DNA of 64,000 nt from Crossaster papposus (Eukaryota > Echinodermata > Asteroidea > Velatida > Solasteridae). The notes under the pieces were generated by a model that did no database searches, was not told where the DNA came from, and saw only the letters and a list, made by a program, of their open reading frames with translations. Below are positions 29,201 to 38,451 of the stretch, piece after piece (positions within the stretch are counted from its first letter, which is position 1; the number at the start of each line of letters is the position of its first letter). Location: contig JBAIAA010000704.1 of NCBI GenBank assembly GCA_037893245.1, positions 682,001 through 746,000 of the forward strand, written 5' to 3'. Both the position numbers and the translations under genes were made by a program.

Positions 29201-31320
29201 TCCTCCTGCACCTGTGACAGCACAGCACCAATTGCGAACCCGCTGGCATCAGCGTCTAGGATGAACTCCTTTCCTGGGATTGGATAGGCCAGTATAGGAG
29301 ACGACAGGAGGCGATGCTTCAGCGCTTCAAACGCTTCCTGGCATTCCGCTGTCCACCGGAAAGGCCTACCCTTCTCGGTGATTTGGTGCAAGGGTCGAGC
29401 AATCTGAGCGAAGCTCTCGATAAACCGCCTGTAGTAGGAAACCAATCCAAGGAAGCTTCGGACATCAGCAACAGTGGCCGGCTGAGGCCAGTCCCGCACA
29501 GCACGAACCTTTTCAGGGTCAGTAGCAACCCCCTCAGGTGATACCACATGACCGAGAAACTCCACCTGCCTCTGAAACAGCCTACACTTTTTGGGTTTCA
29601 ACTTCAGGTTGGCCGCATGAAACCTCTGCAAAACTAGGCAAAGTCTTTGCATCAGTTCATCAAACGACCGTCCAAATACGATGACGTCATCGAGGTACAA
29701 AACAGCCACTTGCCATTGCAATCCCGCGAGGACACGCTCCATCAAGCGCTCAAAGGTGGAGGGCGCGTTGCACAACCCAAAAGGCATGGCAATAAACTGA
29801 TATAGCCCACCTCTCCCCGTACAAAAAGCAGTCTTTGGCCTATCTTCCTCAGCTACCTCTACCTGCCAGTACCCAGAAGCAAGGTCCAGGGTCGAGAAGA
29901 ATTGGGACCCTGCCAGTGAGTCAAGGTTGTCTTCTATGCGCGGGAGTGGGTGTGCGTCCTTCACTGTAACCTCGTTTAGCCTTTGGTAATCAACGCACAC
30001 TCGGACAGACCCGTCCTTCTTCCTCACCAGGACAAGCGGTGAACTCCATGGACTCTCCGATGGCTCAATGACACCCTGCGCGAGCATTTTTGCTATTTCC
30101 TTGTCCGCCACCTCCCGTTGGGTTAAGGGCACTCTCCTCGGTCTTTGTCGAATGGGTGGGGCTGTCCCGGTCTCGATGCGGTGCTGGGTCAGGCTAGTTC
30201 GGCCAATGTCTCCATCCCCAGTAGAGAACACGTCACTGAACCGTCTCAGTAAGGCTGCAAGTCTAGCTCTCTCATCATCCATTAACCCTCCGCAGCTGGA
30301 CTCAAACAGTGAAGACAGGTGTTCAGGTACTCCCTGCTCTTTACTTTCCCTTGTCTCTTGTTTTTCCTGTTCTTTGTGTTCCAGTACTGCAACACTATCC
30401 ACTGGCTCCAGGATGGCGGCAGCAGTCCCCTTTCTGAGCATGAGTGCTTCAGACGATAGGTTTAAGAGTCTCACTGGTACACGGTTGTCCCGGGTATGCA
30501 CAAGGGCACTGGCCACGAGAACCTCGCGATTCTCGACAACCGTCTCTCTGTTTTGCAGCACACCCCATGTTGGCAGCTCACCTCCATCGCTGACGACTTG
30601 GCACTCCAGTAGCATTTCAGAAGAAGGGGGCACAACGACATTCTCAGTAATCCGTACCCGACAGACTGCAGGCATCTGTGGATACTTCTGCAGAGGGACC
30701 CTATAGTTACCGACAGTGAGACACTCCTCCTCCCAGATTAGCTGGCATTTGTTTTCCCGCAAGAAGTCCAGTCCCAGGATGGCATCGTCACTCACGTCTG
30801 CCACCCAAACGCAGTGTAGGATCTGACTCCCCCCTATCTTCATAGGCAGTTTCACTCGCCCAGCGACGCGCAGTTCACTTCCATCAGCCTGCCGAAATCT
30901 GCGATCTGCATGCATGAGTGTGGGCCTCACCTTGGAGTCCGTCCTTTGAAATAACCGGGTAGAGATGAAACTCTCCGTTGCACCCGTGTCAATCAGGAAA
31001 CTCACGGCCATGTCCATAATTTCCCCTCTGATATAGAGTCCCAGTTCACGAGAAGATGTCGGTCGTATTGCAACACCAGGCGGTGGTGGAACTTTCAACA
31101 CCGGCGGCGGGGCCACCCGCTCCGACGGCGGGGCTACCCGCTCCGGCGGAGGGGCCGCCAGTGGCGGCGCCTGCGCCGGCGGCGGGGCTGCCTGCGCCGG
31201 GGGCGGGACTTCCTGCACTTTAGGTGCACTAGGCCTATGGACATCTACGGCTGGGCTTTTGGCCCCAAGACCAGCCTTACCTGGTTTAACGGATGCTGGT
31301 CGTTCTTTAGGAGGGGACAT
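26209..31320 (-). CDS. pol: gypsy Pol polyprotein with C-terminal C2H2 zinc fingers
   Basis: 1703 residues from the first ATG, in -1 frame to gag and overlapping it by 76 bases, consistent with ribosomal frameshifting. Domains in order: Pro-rich N-terminal linker (PPPERVAPP), aspartic protease LIDTGATESF near 110, reverse transcriptase with YLDD near 542-545, RNase H with DADASG near 690, integrase with H-H-C-C zinc motif (QRCQQCQRRK) and D-D-E core (AVDVMGPLP, HSDQGREFE), the KARKKG-type C-terminal region, a tandem Gly/Ala linker, then two C2H2 zinc fingers from about residue 1520 and a 130-residue tail of no recognised fold. Integrase-distal zinc fingers are unusual for this family. Confidence 0.93.
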   Translation of the reverse strand: MSPPKERPASVKPGKAGLGAKSPAVDVHRPSAPKVQEVPPPAQAAPPPAQAPPLAAPPPERVAPPSERVAPPPVLKVPPPPGVAIRPTSSRELGLYIRGEIMDMAVSFLIDTGATESFISTRLFQRTDSKVRPTLMHADRRFRQADGSELRVAGRVKLPMKIGGSQILHCVWVADVSDDAILGLDFLRENKCQLIWEEECLTVGNYRVPLQKYPQMPAVCRVRITENVVVPPSSEMLLECQVVSDGGELPTWGVLQNRETVVENREVLVASALVHTRDNRVPVRLLNLSSEALMLRKGTAAAILEPVDSVAVLEHKEQEKQETRESKEQGVPEHLSSLFESSCGGLMDDERARLAALLRRFSDVFSTGDGDIGRTSLTQHRIETGTAPPIRQRPRRVPLTQREVADKEIAKMLAQGVIEPSESPWSSPLVLVRKKDGSVRVCVDYQRLNEVTVKDAHPLPRIEDNLDSLAGSQFFSTLDLASGYWQVEVAEEDRPKTAFCTGRGGLYQFIAMPFGLCNAPSTFERLMERVLAGLQWQVAVLYLDDVIVFGRSFDELMQRLCLVLQRFHAANLKLKPKKCRLFQRQVEFLGHVVSPEGVATDPEKVRAVRDWPQPATVADVRSFLGLVSYYRRFIESFAQIARPLHQITEKGRPFRWTAECQEAFEALKHRLLSSPILAYPIPGKEFILDADASGFAIGAVLSQVQEDGERVLAYGSRALTKQERNYCVTRRELLAIVHFVKKYHHYLYGTRFRVRTDHRPLKWMFGVRDPQGQLARWLQKLSIYDFAIEHRSGRRHGNADALSRKCFPNCDHISKEEISPGTMVNIEDLRQPQMKHVGCSVVQATARPVQDAPPLEQATGPMGLVASPQVETAQPPEIVASLPKPTLKAVHQPGEDARPGGSSSLPNANATELSHEQLTRSQQCDDDLKEVLQWMSHDRRPSWESVSPLSKEIKFWWARFEQLVVEQEALCIRWEPSRPTDKPRLRILVPQELQPAVLRQYHDKKTGGHLGVAKTFSKLCRSNFYWSSMRQSARRWVQRCQQCQRRKPPARAKRAEMKHYQVGAPMERIAVDVMGPLPPTDRGNRYVIVVGDYFTKWTECYAVPDHTAKTVATKLVDEFVARFGVPLEVHSDQGREFESEVFTRMCSILGLGKTRTTAYHPRSDGMIERFNRTIEAMLSLWVNKSQTDWDEHLALLAMAYRSAEHDTTKETPNAMMLGREVRMPVDLLLAATPEEARINPCEYAQNLQEKLKLAHEVARKASSTQMRAQKKHYDRNAVRVVYNRGDAVWLHCKARKKGVCPKLSLSWTGPFVVLERLSDVVYRIRKTPRSSPQVVHADRLKICEGVSAEDCGFKEFELVSSSDQPSSPVAGADGAPAGAGSPVPGAGGSSAGAGNPAAGAGGPAAGAGGPAAGAGGPAAGAGGPAAGAGGPAAGAGGPAAGAGGPAAGAGNQQRTTTCSEQKTSTPRTRRGRAVRKPPRYLQQVYPYPNTSEPAEGANDHRHTHSELGQEQTVMEERTTFNCRVCGQQYASPYNRRRHEKAAHEGQSFRCGQCPQTYRRADYLARHARSHEAATSGGMAGEGAAVGGVAAPAPVRRIFSMNHSSEARLYLQGRWYQADRVETAGLSRCSPPRELQRAEVKTSEAATQTESVLMKEEFSTSIRETKTEPDGTQVYRETEAVGFREPGDIWWRTWHRDGLGEGPW
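26610..26763 (-). other. pair of C2H2 zinc fingers at the C-terminus of Pol
   Basis: FNCRVCGQQY...RRRHEKAAH and FRCGQCPQTY...ARHARSH: two consecutive C-x2-C-x12-H-x3/4-H fingers with the conserved aromatic residues, in frame with Pol. They could bind DNA or RNA and guide integration, or could be captured host sequence. Confidence 0.85.
26960..27240 (-). repeat. 21-bp GC-rich minisatellite coding a Gly/Ala linker
   Basis: About nine units of a CCCGCTCCGGCGGCGGGACC-type 21-mer, read in Pol as a seven-residue repeat of the GAGGPAA type. The unit length is a multiple of three, so expansion keeps the frame. A related GC repeat occurs near 31100-31160. Confidence 0.85.
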
Positions 31321-32468
31321 TGGGCCCGGAAATGGTCCAGGCTACCGCACCTCCAGCATCCTGGCTTCCAGTCGTCGGCCTTCTTTGTTCCTTGGCCACG
31401 GCGCTGTCTTTCCAACAGTTCACGCACCATTGTTGCCACCTCATCAGTCCGCGCAGGCTCCTCAGATTTCACCGCGTTGGCGTCGGGTATCACTGCCCTT
31501 GATCGTCCAGCTTTCTCCGTCTTGAACCATGCTTCAGCCTCTGCCACAATCTCCACAGCTTCGTCAAGCGTAGATGGCTTTCCTTGGAATAGTGCCCGTT
31601 TGAGGTCGGTGTCGTCCAGGGCGTTCTTAAACTGTTCAATTGCAAAGTCCTCCATAAACTTTGAGCTGCTGTCGGGGTAGGCCCGGCGGACCAATTTTCT
31701 GGTGGCTTGGCCCAACTCGGCAACAGTCTCCCCTGTACGCCTTCTCCGTGAAGTCAGTTCAGCGCGGTGGCGAATGCGATGCTTTTCAGTCCCAAATCGC
31801 CGCTCAAGAGCCTTGACTAACTCGTCGAAGGACGACCGAGACTCCTTGGACAAGGAACATGCAACTTCCAGCGCTGGGCCTTTCATTGCAACCATCAGAT
31901 AGTCTGCCCTCTGCTCTTGATTCCAGCAGTTAATCTTGCTGACTCGTTCGAAGTGCACCAGGTAGTCCTCGATACATGACGACCCGTCGTATTCCCGAGC
32001 CTTTACCCGCGGTACTACTGCGGTGCGTTCCACGTTTGCGTGCTGGCCTACCGCATTTGCAGCACTGTATCCACTAGTAGTGGTATCAGTATGCAATGCC
32101 GTGTGCCTACCCGCGTGACGAGGTTTGCAACCGCTGAATGCCTCAGTTGGGTGGGCTGGAGATTGGGGATAGCCAGAACGGTGCTCATCACTGTCAGACT
32201 CGCTGCACGCTGCCCGCCACTGTGCACGAAGATCCTGCGCCAGTTTCTTCTGCGAGCTTCGTGGTTTCCGTCGCCTGCTGCTATCATCCTGGGGAAAAGG
32301 GCCTGGTGTCTCTGGTACGTAGTGTTGCCGTCTTCTGGCTCGGGATGAGGATCCACGAGTAGCTCGACAGCTGTCCAAAAATGACCGCTCTAACCGGTTG
32401 ATCTCGGTGGAAATGTCGCTAATGGCTTCCGCGACATTTCGTGCGGGTTGCCTCGTATGGCTCGCCAT
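31245..32468 (-). CDS. gag: gypsy Gag
   Basis: About 407 residues from the ATG at 32468 (the frame is open slightly further upstream, but only from GTG). The retrotransposon-gag core is visible: EYDGSSCIEDYLVHFERVSK, W-x-x-E-x-x-A-x-x-L in NQEQRADYLMVAMKG and a following helical region. Near the end is a CCHC zinc knuckle CWRCGSLDHFRAQC. It would form the particle that packages the element RNA. Confidence 0.88.
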   Translation of the reverse strand: MASHTRQPARNVAEAISDISTEINRLERSFLDSCRATRGSSSRARRRQHYVPETPGPFPQDDSSRRRKPRSSQKKLAQDLRAQWRAACSESDSDEHRSGYPQSPAHPTEAFSGCKPRHAGRHTALHTDTTTSGYSAANAVGQHANVERTAVVPRVKAREYDGSSCIEDYLVHFERVSKINCWNQEQRADYLMVAMKGPALEVACSLSKESRSSFDELVKALERRFGTEKHRIRHRAELTSRRRRTGETVAELGQATRKLVRRAYPDSSSKFMEDFAIEQFKNALDDTDLKRALFQGKPSTLDEAVEIVAEAEAWFKTEKAGRSRAVIPDANAVKSEEPARTDEVATMVRELLERQRRGQGTKKADDWKPGCWRCGSLDHFRAQCPLLKNDQHPLNQVRLVLGPKAQP

Positions 32469-32499
32469 AAAACTTCTCCGTCGAAAAGACACGAAAATT

Positions 32500-32517
32500 A
32501 TCCCACCGCTGCCACCA
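32500..32517 (-). other. gypsy primer binding site, tRNA-Leu type
   Basis: Two bases inside the 5' LTR the minus strand reads TGGTGGCAGCGGTGGGAT, the complement of a tRNA end ATCCCACCGCTGCCACCA, which I recognise as the 3' end of animal tRNA-Leu. Confidence 0.75.
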
Positions 32518-32519
32518 TT

Positions 32520-32918
32520 TGTAGCGAAGACCTAGTTGGGTTCTTGTCCCCTAGTTTAGCAAAACGCCAGAAGAAGGGGACGCAATTGACTCAAGGCTTG
32601 AAGCAAAACTCAACTTGTTTCTCTTTAATTCTCTAAAGACCGGCTACCTGCCGCAATGCTTCCAAAAACACAACTCAACATTATCAGCATACAAAACGCA
32701 CTGTCTGGAAAACGTATACATTTGTAACAACTTAGCCCAGCCCTGGAACTTATCCAAACCCTTCCCGCGTACCCAAACAAAAGAAACCCACTTCAGCAGT
32801 CTATTTATAGCGCCTATTTCTGGAGCTCGTTTCCGGAGTTGAACAATACACAGATCAACAAGGGGCTCCGGCGGGGTCCATTGAAGCTGCTCCGGCGGAG
32901 TCTAGAGAGTCCGTTACA
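32520..32918 (-). repeat. gypsy 5' LTR
   Basis: 399 bp, TG...CA ends, followed on the plus strand by the target duplication AATG. It contains the element promoter; the start site was not located. Confidence 0.92.
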
Positions 32919-35259
32919 AATGTATATTGTACTGTGGAATTTTCCTAAAATCGCAATGGTCAGTTTTTTCTCTCACAATTCTGGAAGTGTAGAGCCACCT
33001 AATGTTGCAACATTATTCCCTTGGCATTTAATTTATACCTGTATATTTTCTTTCTTTGTACACTACAGCTAATTGGTTTACCCAAGTCCACTTCTTGCTA
33101 CTGAGATGTCAGGCTGTACAGCTTATTAATACGGCTGTACAAGTCACAGGACGAACTGCTCCCATTAATATGACAGAGGGATAACAGATGACAGCGAATG
33201 TCAAAACTTATTTTGTTTAACCATCAGTAAACTACGGAAGCTTAATTGACCAACTAAATTTTCCAAGATAAGCTATCTCGGTGTTCCACATTTTTTAGAT
33301 GTGCTGTAAAAATATCGAAGAACTCTGCATCTTGGCATTTCATGTTTCAACAATATAAGTACAGATAATAAAACAGTCGCAACAGTCACAAAATTATCTT
33401 GGAAACATGGAAGTAAACATAATATTCTTTTGAGCTTTCGTATAGTGAATATGTGTTTCATGAAAACCGACAAGTCTGGTTAAAATTGTATTGTTAGTAT
33501 TCAAAGCAAATTATACAGATGTTAAAATGACATAGATTTACCCAGTCAGTGTTCTCCACAATCTATTTTAGCAGGGTAGCCTGCCCTGTGTAAATGTTGC
33601 GCTGTTCTGCCATATTTTTATGCCGCCCTGTTGAAATGTTATGCCGGCCTGTCAAATGTTATGCCGGCCTGTCAAATTTTGCTTTTCAATCACGGTTTTA
33701 TACAAAACAGAAATTGTGTTGTACAAATCTGTAATATCGTGTTCATATTGCACAAATATCCAGAAACACTCACAATTCAAAGTTAAAGCCGTACAGGGTG
33801 TCCTATCAAAATTTGGCCTGTGAAGAACGCTGCCAAATGTATCTTTGCATAGTATGAACAATTATTATTCTAAAATGACATCGCAAGTTTTTATTTTGGT
33901 TTTAAATTCATAGAAAGTCGGGGGCTAATTTTGTTTTCGTTTTATTATTTTGGTTTTATAACATCAGTAAACAATACATAATAAGAATATTAATACTATG
34001 GCAGTAGTTATTACATGTTATCTGCAGTGTATCAATGCCAAATAAAAGCAAGCAAAATTTAATCCATTGTGTGACTTGTATGTCATTAGTTACATGTGTG
34101 ATTGGTATTTTTAATTGTGATTTATTTCAAGTTTCTCAAGTTCATAGTTTAAGCCATAGAGCTGTATCTTTATTATACAGCTCTATGGTTTAAGCTCAAA
34201 CTACATAATTTATTTTTTCTGTCCACTTGTCCAGCAAGAATTGTTGGGACCCTGGTTAAACATTAGGTTGATTCCAAATCTGGACACTGTCCCCACGAAC
34301 AAACTAATTAATGTGCCAAATACATTTTCCTAAAACACAGACATTTTCCCTTTTTAATTTTATCATAAAACTTTTTATTGTCTGGATATAAAATTAAATC
34401 AACATTTTCAAAAATGTTCTTAATCAACAAAATCTCGTTTTTCTATGGTTTGTGCATAAGATTATGATGTGAAATTCTTTCCCCCAAAAAAAACTTTTCT
34501 ATTTTTTTTTTATAAATACGTGCACTGCATTGCATCGTCTCACACGAATGTCTCGTATCTTTTCCCGAAAATAGGTCTACCTAACATTCAAACTTGGCGT
34601 ATACATGTCAATCTTGGGTGTTTTTATGTTTAACTTAATTTTCCTGATCAAACTGGATTGTTTTTGTGGTATTAACTTCGTTTCCTGTGATATTAAATTC
34701 GTTTTCTCGGTCGTGCGCTATACGAACATGTGTACGCCTGCAGTGTTTTTAAACCACCTTTACAGATCTCGTACAACACATGCGGTTAAAAGAGGTGTTC
34801 AGCTCCTATTCTTTTTCTACGTAGATCATTCTCATTACTTCAAGGGTTCGTACTTTGTATTGTGTAACATTACAAAAGTAATAATAGAGCATACACAACT
34901 CAAATAAATCAAGTGTATCACAATGATATATTTTATTGCAACACGCAATTGACCTAGCTGAGTGTGTTGGTCGTTAAACGTCACCAGATATAGAAACATG
35001 TCCCCAAAGTATTGAGTAGAACTCCCCATGTAACGGAATGGATGAGTCTTCATTTGCATACCAGTGCGCCATTGGATCTCACCGCAGAAATACATTGCAT
35101 ATGTATTGCGCTGCACGCATATATGAATAACGGTGCGAGAACGTATTTATCAAGTCGTTAGATCTGGCACGTTACTAGTCTTAAACCAGCCGTGCCGATA
35201 AACTTCGACTGAAATACACGGATTAAACCCGACTATCTAACGACTTGTCATCAAGTCTA
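32919..35259. other. right interior of TIR transposon, no gene seen
   Basis: 2.3 kb AT-rich sequence without a supported coding region. It includes a short tandem ATGTTATGCCGGCCTGTCAA near 33640-33680 and a strong hairpin at 34149-34195. Confidence 0.5.
34149..34195. repeat. near-perfect short hairpin
   Basis: CATAGAGCTGTAT and ATACAGCTCTATG face each other around a 7-base loop, with the pairing extended by TTAA on both sides: about 19-bp arms. Confidence 0.7.
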
Positions 35260-35483
35260 GTCTAGGCATGGAATAGCAACCAGCGCATTAACTTTGAACT
35301 TTCGAGTTGCAGTGTTGTTGAGACTTACCATTTCCGTTTTTATAGATGAAAACTAAACTTTTAAAATTCTATTTCCCTGGTTATTTGTAAAAATCGCGCC
35401 AGCTACGTTAGTGTAATAATAGTAACTAGGAATAATCTGGAAGATTTAGTAAAATATCATACGAAAGGGAACAACGTACTAAC
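35260..35483 (+). promoter_or_regulatory. conserved 5' flank of copy C exon 1
   Basis: From GTCTAGGCATGG to the ATG, about 224 bp matching 4612-4834 and 62943-63166. It contains a conserved GCGCCAGCTACGTTAGTG stretch. In copy C everything upstream of this block is displaced by more than 11 kb of transposons. Promoter function is inference from conservation and position only. Confidence 0.45.
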
Positions 35484-35607
35484 ATGGCGCTGGGTTCGGG
35501 TATTTTGCAAGGTTTGACCGTAAATTTCCGGGTTCATGACAGACATGCCAAGGCGGATTTTGCTGTCATATTTCTGCTCGTATTGACTGGCTGTTTCAAC
35601 GTATCAG
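35484..35607 (+). CDS. copy C exon 1: signal peptide
   Basis: Near-identical to copies B and D; open, with donor CAG|GTAAAC. It is now 12.1 kb from exon 2. Confidence 0.75.
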
Positions 35608-35939
35608 GTAAACATCTTTGTATCATTTTGATATCTAATTTGGAAAACTTTGTGAAGTTGGAAAATGTTTTTTATGCCATTGTTATTATTATTATTGTTA
35701 TTGTTTGTTAATATAGATTTTCCCAGGCTTTTTAAAAACATTTTTCATTGAAAATCACCAACTCTCACATTCAATTTCGTTCAAAAAAAATTTCAAACGC
35801 TTTTACCAAACCGATTTAGTCATTTATCATTCAATTTCAACGTTTGGTCACTCTATTTAAAAACTGTCTCGGCAATATTCCTGTACAACCGCGACTGGCA
35901 CCTATGATAGAAAAATGAATTAATAGATGAAATACACTG

Positions 35940-36260
35940 TAAATTTGCCTGGGTTAAATCATAACCCACAAATTTGGGTTGCCCATTTTGGGTTATATTT
36001 TGGGTTAAATCAATCACGAAAAACTCATTGTGGGTTAAATCAGCATTTATTTCTGGGTTAAATATCTGGGTTAAAACCTTTTTGGTTAAAATTTTGAGTA
36101 ATGGAACTTGAGTTATATATTTGGGTAAAATTGATTTTTAATAACCCAAATTGGGTTATATAAGTACATTTTCCTGGGTTAAATTAGTGGGTTAAGATTT
36201 ACTTAGTTAAGATTCTATGCAACCAAACACGAGTTGTTTTGGGGGGTTAAAATGATCGTG
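35940..36260. repeat. GGGTTAAAT-rich interspersed repeat
   Basis: More than a dozen irregular TGGGTTA/TAACCCA occurrences with local palindromes such as AACCCACAAATTTGGGTT. GGGTTA is a permutation of the telomere repeat, but the copies are not in phase, so this is not an interstitial telomere block. Confidence 0.45.
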
Positions 36261-36564
36261 AATAACACTTTGTTAAGACTTGCACTTGTTACTTTGTTAT
36301 TTTGTGCATGCATGGTTGAAAGAATTGCAATGAATTAAAAATGATCGCCAATAAGGGGCCACTTTTGGTCGAAATTTGTTTGACCCACCCACCCACCCCC
36401 AATTTCGATTAATAAAAATTGATTTGTCATGCAGTTAAAAAAAATCCAAATACATTTACATGTACATGTGCGCATACATGTGCATGTACATGTACATGCA
36501 CCTGTAAATGTCCAGTTTAGTGACGGAGTGATGAAGCTGTTGGTCTGCCCCTTTTGCACAGGTG

Positions 36565-36785
36565 CCCAGAAGATTTCTCATATGAAGCACGATATGTGGC
36601 AGAGAAAACCCCACCTCTTTTGTGTTGACCATTGTGTTCCCGGAATCTCAGGAATTCCTTTTAGGTTTGAAGGGGGGATGGGTTAGGTTACAATAGTGTT
36701 GAGTGTGTATAAAGTATAGGGATAAGAGGGGGGTACCCCTCTGCCACATATCGTGCTGGGTATAAGATTTCTGCATGTTCCATTT
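36565..36785. mobile_element. small inverted-repeat element (MITE-like)
   Basis: AGCACGATATGTGGCAGAG near 36585 and its reverse complement near 36735-36755, with AAGATTTCT extending the pairing. About 220 bp, non-coding. Confidence 0.5.
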
Positions 36786-36989
36786 CTGCTGAGCAGTGGC
36801 AACACTGGTTTCTTTTGGACTATTTTTTGAGAGCAAACACGACGCGCACACAAAACGTTCGTATGGTGAACAGGGATTTTTCATAATTTGCTTCTGCTCC
36901 GTTTAAAAACTGCGGAGAGTAGGTACCTCGCACGTTGTGACATTCATGGTGGCGGCCATGCTTATCGTTTATTGCCGATCTAGCACACC

Positions 36990-37433
36990 AGGGGTGCGTT
37001 CAACTTACGCGAACTGTTTGCGCGAACGTTCGCCTACGTTTTGAGTTGGCGCCAGTCGATGGAACGATATTTTTTTAAATTACGGCTATTTAAATGGCGG
37101 CGCCCAGTGACAGTAACATCGTTTGGTTGGTTGCTTTTTGTCCAACTCATTATTTTTCTTTAAAAGATCCCTGTAACTGCTCAAAGCAATTCACCGTTTA
37201 TAACGAAAAGTATGAATCGTAAATCAAAACCGTGAAAAGAACACTGCCGCCTGCTGTCCTCTTCGCCATCATTAAAATACGTCACTGGTCAACAGCGAAC
37301 AGCTCGGAATGACGTTTGCCGTTTTTGCTAACGTTCGCCAACCTAATAATTGGCGCACATTGCGTTCCACATTTGCGAACAACGCTAACGTTGGCCAACG
37401 TTGGCAACGTTCGCTTGGGTGGAACGCACCCTT
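36990..37433. mobile_element. MITE-like element with GGGTGCGTTC ends
   Basis: It begins CAGGGGTGCGTTCAAC and ends GTGGAACGCACCCTTG, with subterminal AACGTTCGCC/AACGTTGGC motifs. Related TTCGC-rich remnants sit near 9390-9480 and 53220-53320 in copies B and C. No clean target duplication was seen. Confidence 0.5.
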
Positions 37434-37473
37434 GGTACCCTTGTACCACTCACTGCAAGACCTAACAACTAGT

Positions 37474-37495
37474 CAGGGGGGGGGGGGGGGGGCTA

Positions 37496-37527
<32 letters not shown>

Positions 37528-38265
37528 TTCGAGGCTGTGATTGCGAAACGCTGTGGTACCGTCCATTCTCAAAATAGGGGGGAACAATTTTCTCACTCGA
37601 AAAATAAAGAGTTTTTTGCATCCAATCTTAACATCTTGTCTTTTGTAGTTGTACAAGGTTGTTATTTACCTTAATGTTTATCATCCAATGACAAAAATAG
37701 TATTGAAAATGAAAAAAGCAGTCGAAAAAATTAAGCGTTGACGTACCGTTGATGCGCGTGGAGATTGTGCACAAATACTCAAACGACGTTAACAAATACC
37801 TCCCCTAAAAAGGGCAATAATAATCGATAAATTTTGAAAAATCGTGCTTCGACCCCACTCATTTTTTTTCATGGATACCTTAAAAAAGGATGTAGCAGTG
37901 ATATACTGAATTTTTAAAAAAATCTGCCTGTGACCCCCTTGCGTTTTATCGTGTTGTTTTCGAACGAAAATGGCAGAAAATGACATCGCCCCCAAACAAT
38001 TCGTGTAGATCGTGCCTGTGTACCTGGCTTTGCGGACGTTGTATGAATCACTGAATTCGGAGAGCGATACACGGAGCAAATTTGTACGTGTTTCAATGGT
38101 GAGCTTCGCGGTAGCGATCTATACGTATTTACTGTGTGAGATGTGCAGCTCTCGAGCGTGGAAGAATGAATGAGATACATTTCAACGTTGGTGGCGCACT
38201 TTGTTGGGCCCCCCCCCCCCCCCTCCGCCCACCCCCCCCCCCCCCCCCCCCCCCCCCTCCCCCTG
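37474..38265 (+). mobile_element. poly-G/poly-C hAT-like MITE, copy 2
   Basis: 792 bp, CAGGGG...CCCCTG ends with very long G and C tracts. Flanked by a perfect 8-bp duplication CAACTAGT (37466-37473, 38266-38273). The interior is nearly identical to copy 1. Confidence 0.85.
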
Positions 38266-38451
38266 CAACTAGTTTCCAAGTCCAATGAAAAGCCACCTCC
38301 ATGCGTCGGTGGTGTTTCACACAGTGGGGTCACATACATACCGCAACCGGTACATAATACATGTACACACATGCATACAGCTCGTAGTGTCTCACGAGAA
38401 AGAAGTTGAAAAAAATCGTGTATCGAAACGCATGGTGCGCAGTTGTTTCAG

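Larger units (their letters stand above)
25498..32918 (-). mobile_element. full-length Ty3/gypsy LTR retrotransposon
   Basis: Bounded by two 399-bp direct LTRs (TGTAGCG...GTTACA) with a 4-bp AATG target duplication. Transcribed on the minus strand. Order: LTR, primer binding site, gag, pol (protease, RT, RNase H, integrase, Gly/Ala linker, zinc fingers), polypurine tract, LTR. About five base differences between LTRs point to a recent insertion. Both long frames are open, so it may be autonomous. No env-like gene was found. Confidence 0.93.
24698..35259. mobile_element. TIR DNA transposon interrupted by the gypsy element
   Basis: The left end reads TAGACTTGGTGCCAAGTCG and the right end, reverse-complemented, TAGACTTGATGACAAGTCG; the TIR contains its own small palindrome (CTTG..CAAG). 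Flanks are GTCTAGGCA at both sides, a duplication of about 9 bp. Without the gypsy element it is about 3.1 kb. No transposase frame was recognised, so it is non-autonomous or decayed. The family is not identified. Confidence 0.55.

Noticed and set aside
26258-31700. Many long plus-strand open frames opposite gypsy gag and pol
   Set aside because: They are antisense shadows of the GC-rich gag/pol genes; none has a recognisable domain, and the Arg/Gly repeats come from the 21-bp minisatellite.
35940-36260. Interstitial telomere repeat
   Set aside because: GGGTTA motifs are irregularly spaced and in both orientations rather than in tandem hexamers.
36429-36686. Open frames over a TGTACATG-rich palindromic stretch
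   Set aside because: The stretch is an ACATGT simple repeat; no conserved protein, and the frame crosses a MITE border.
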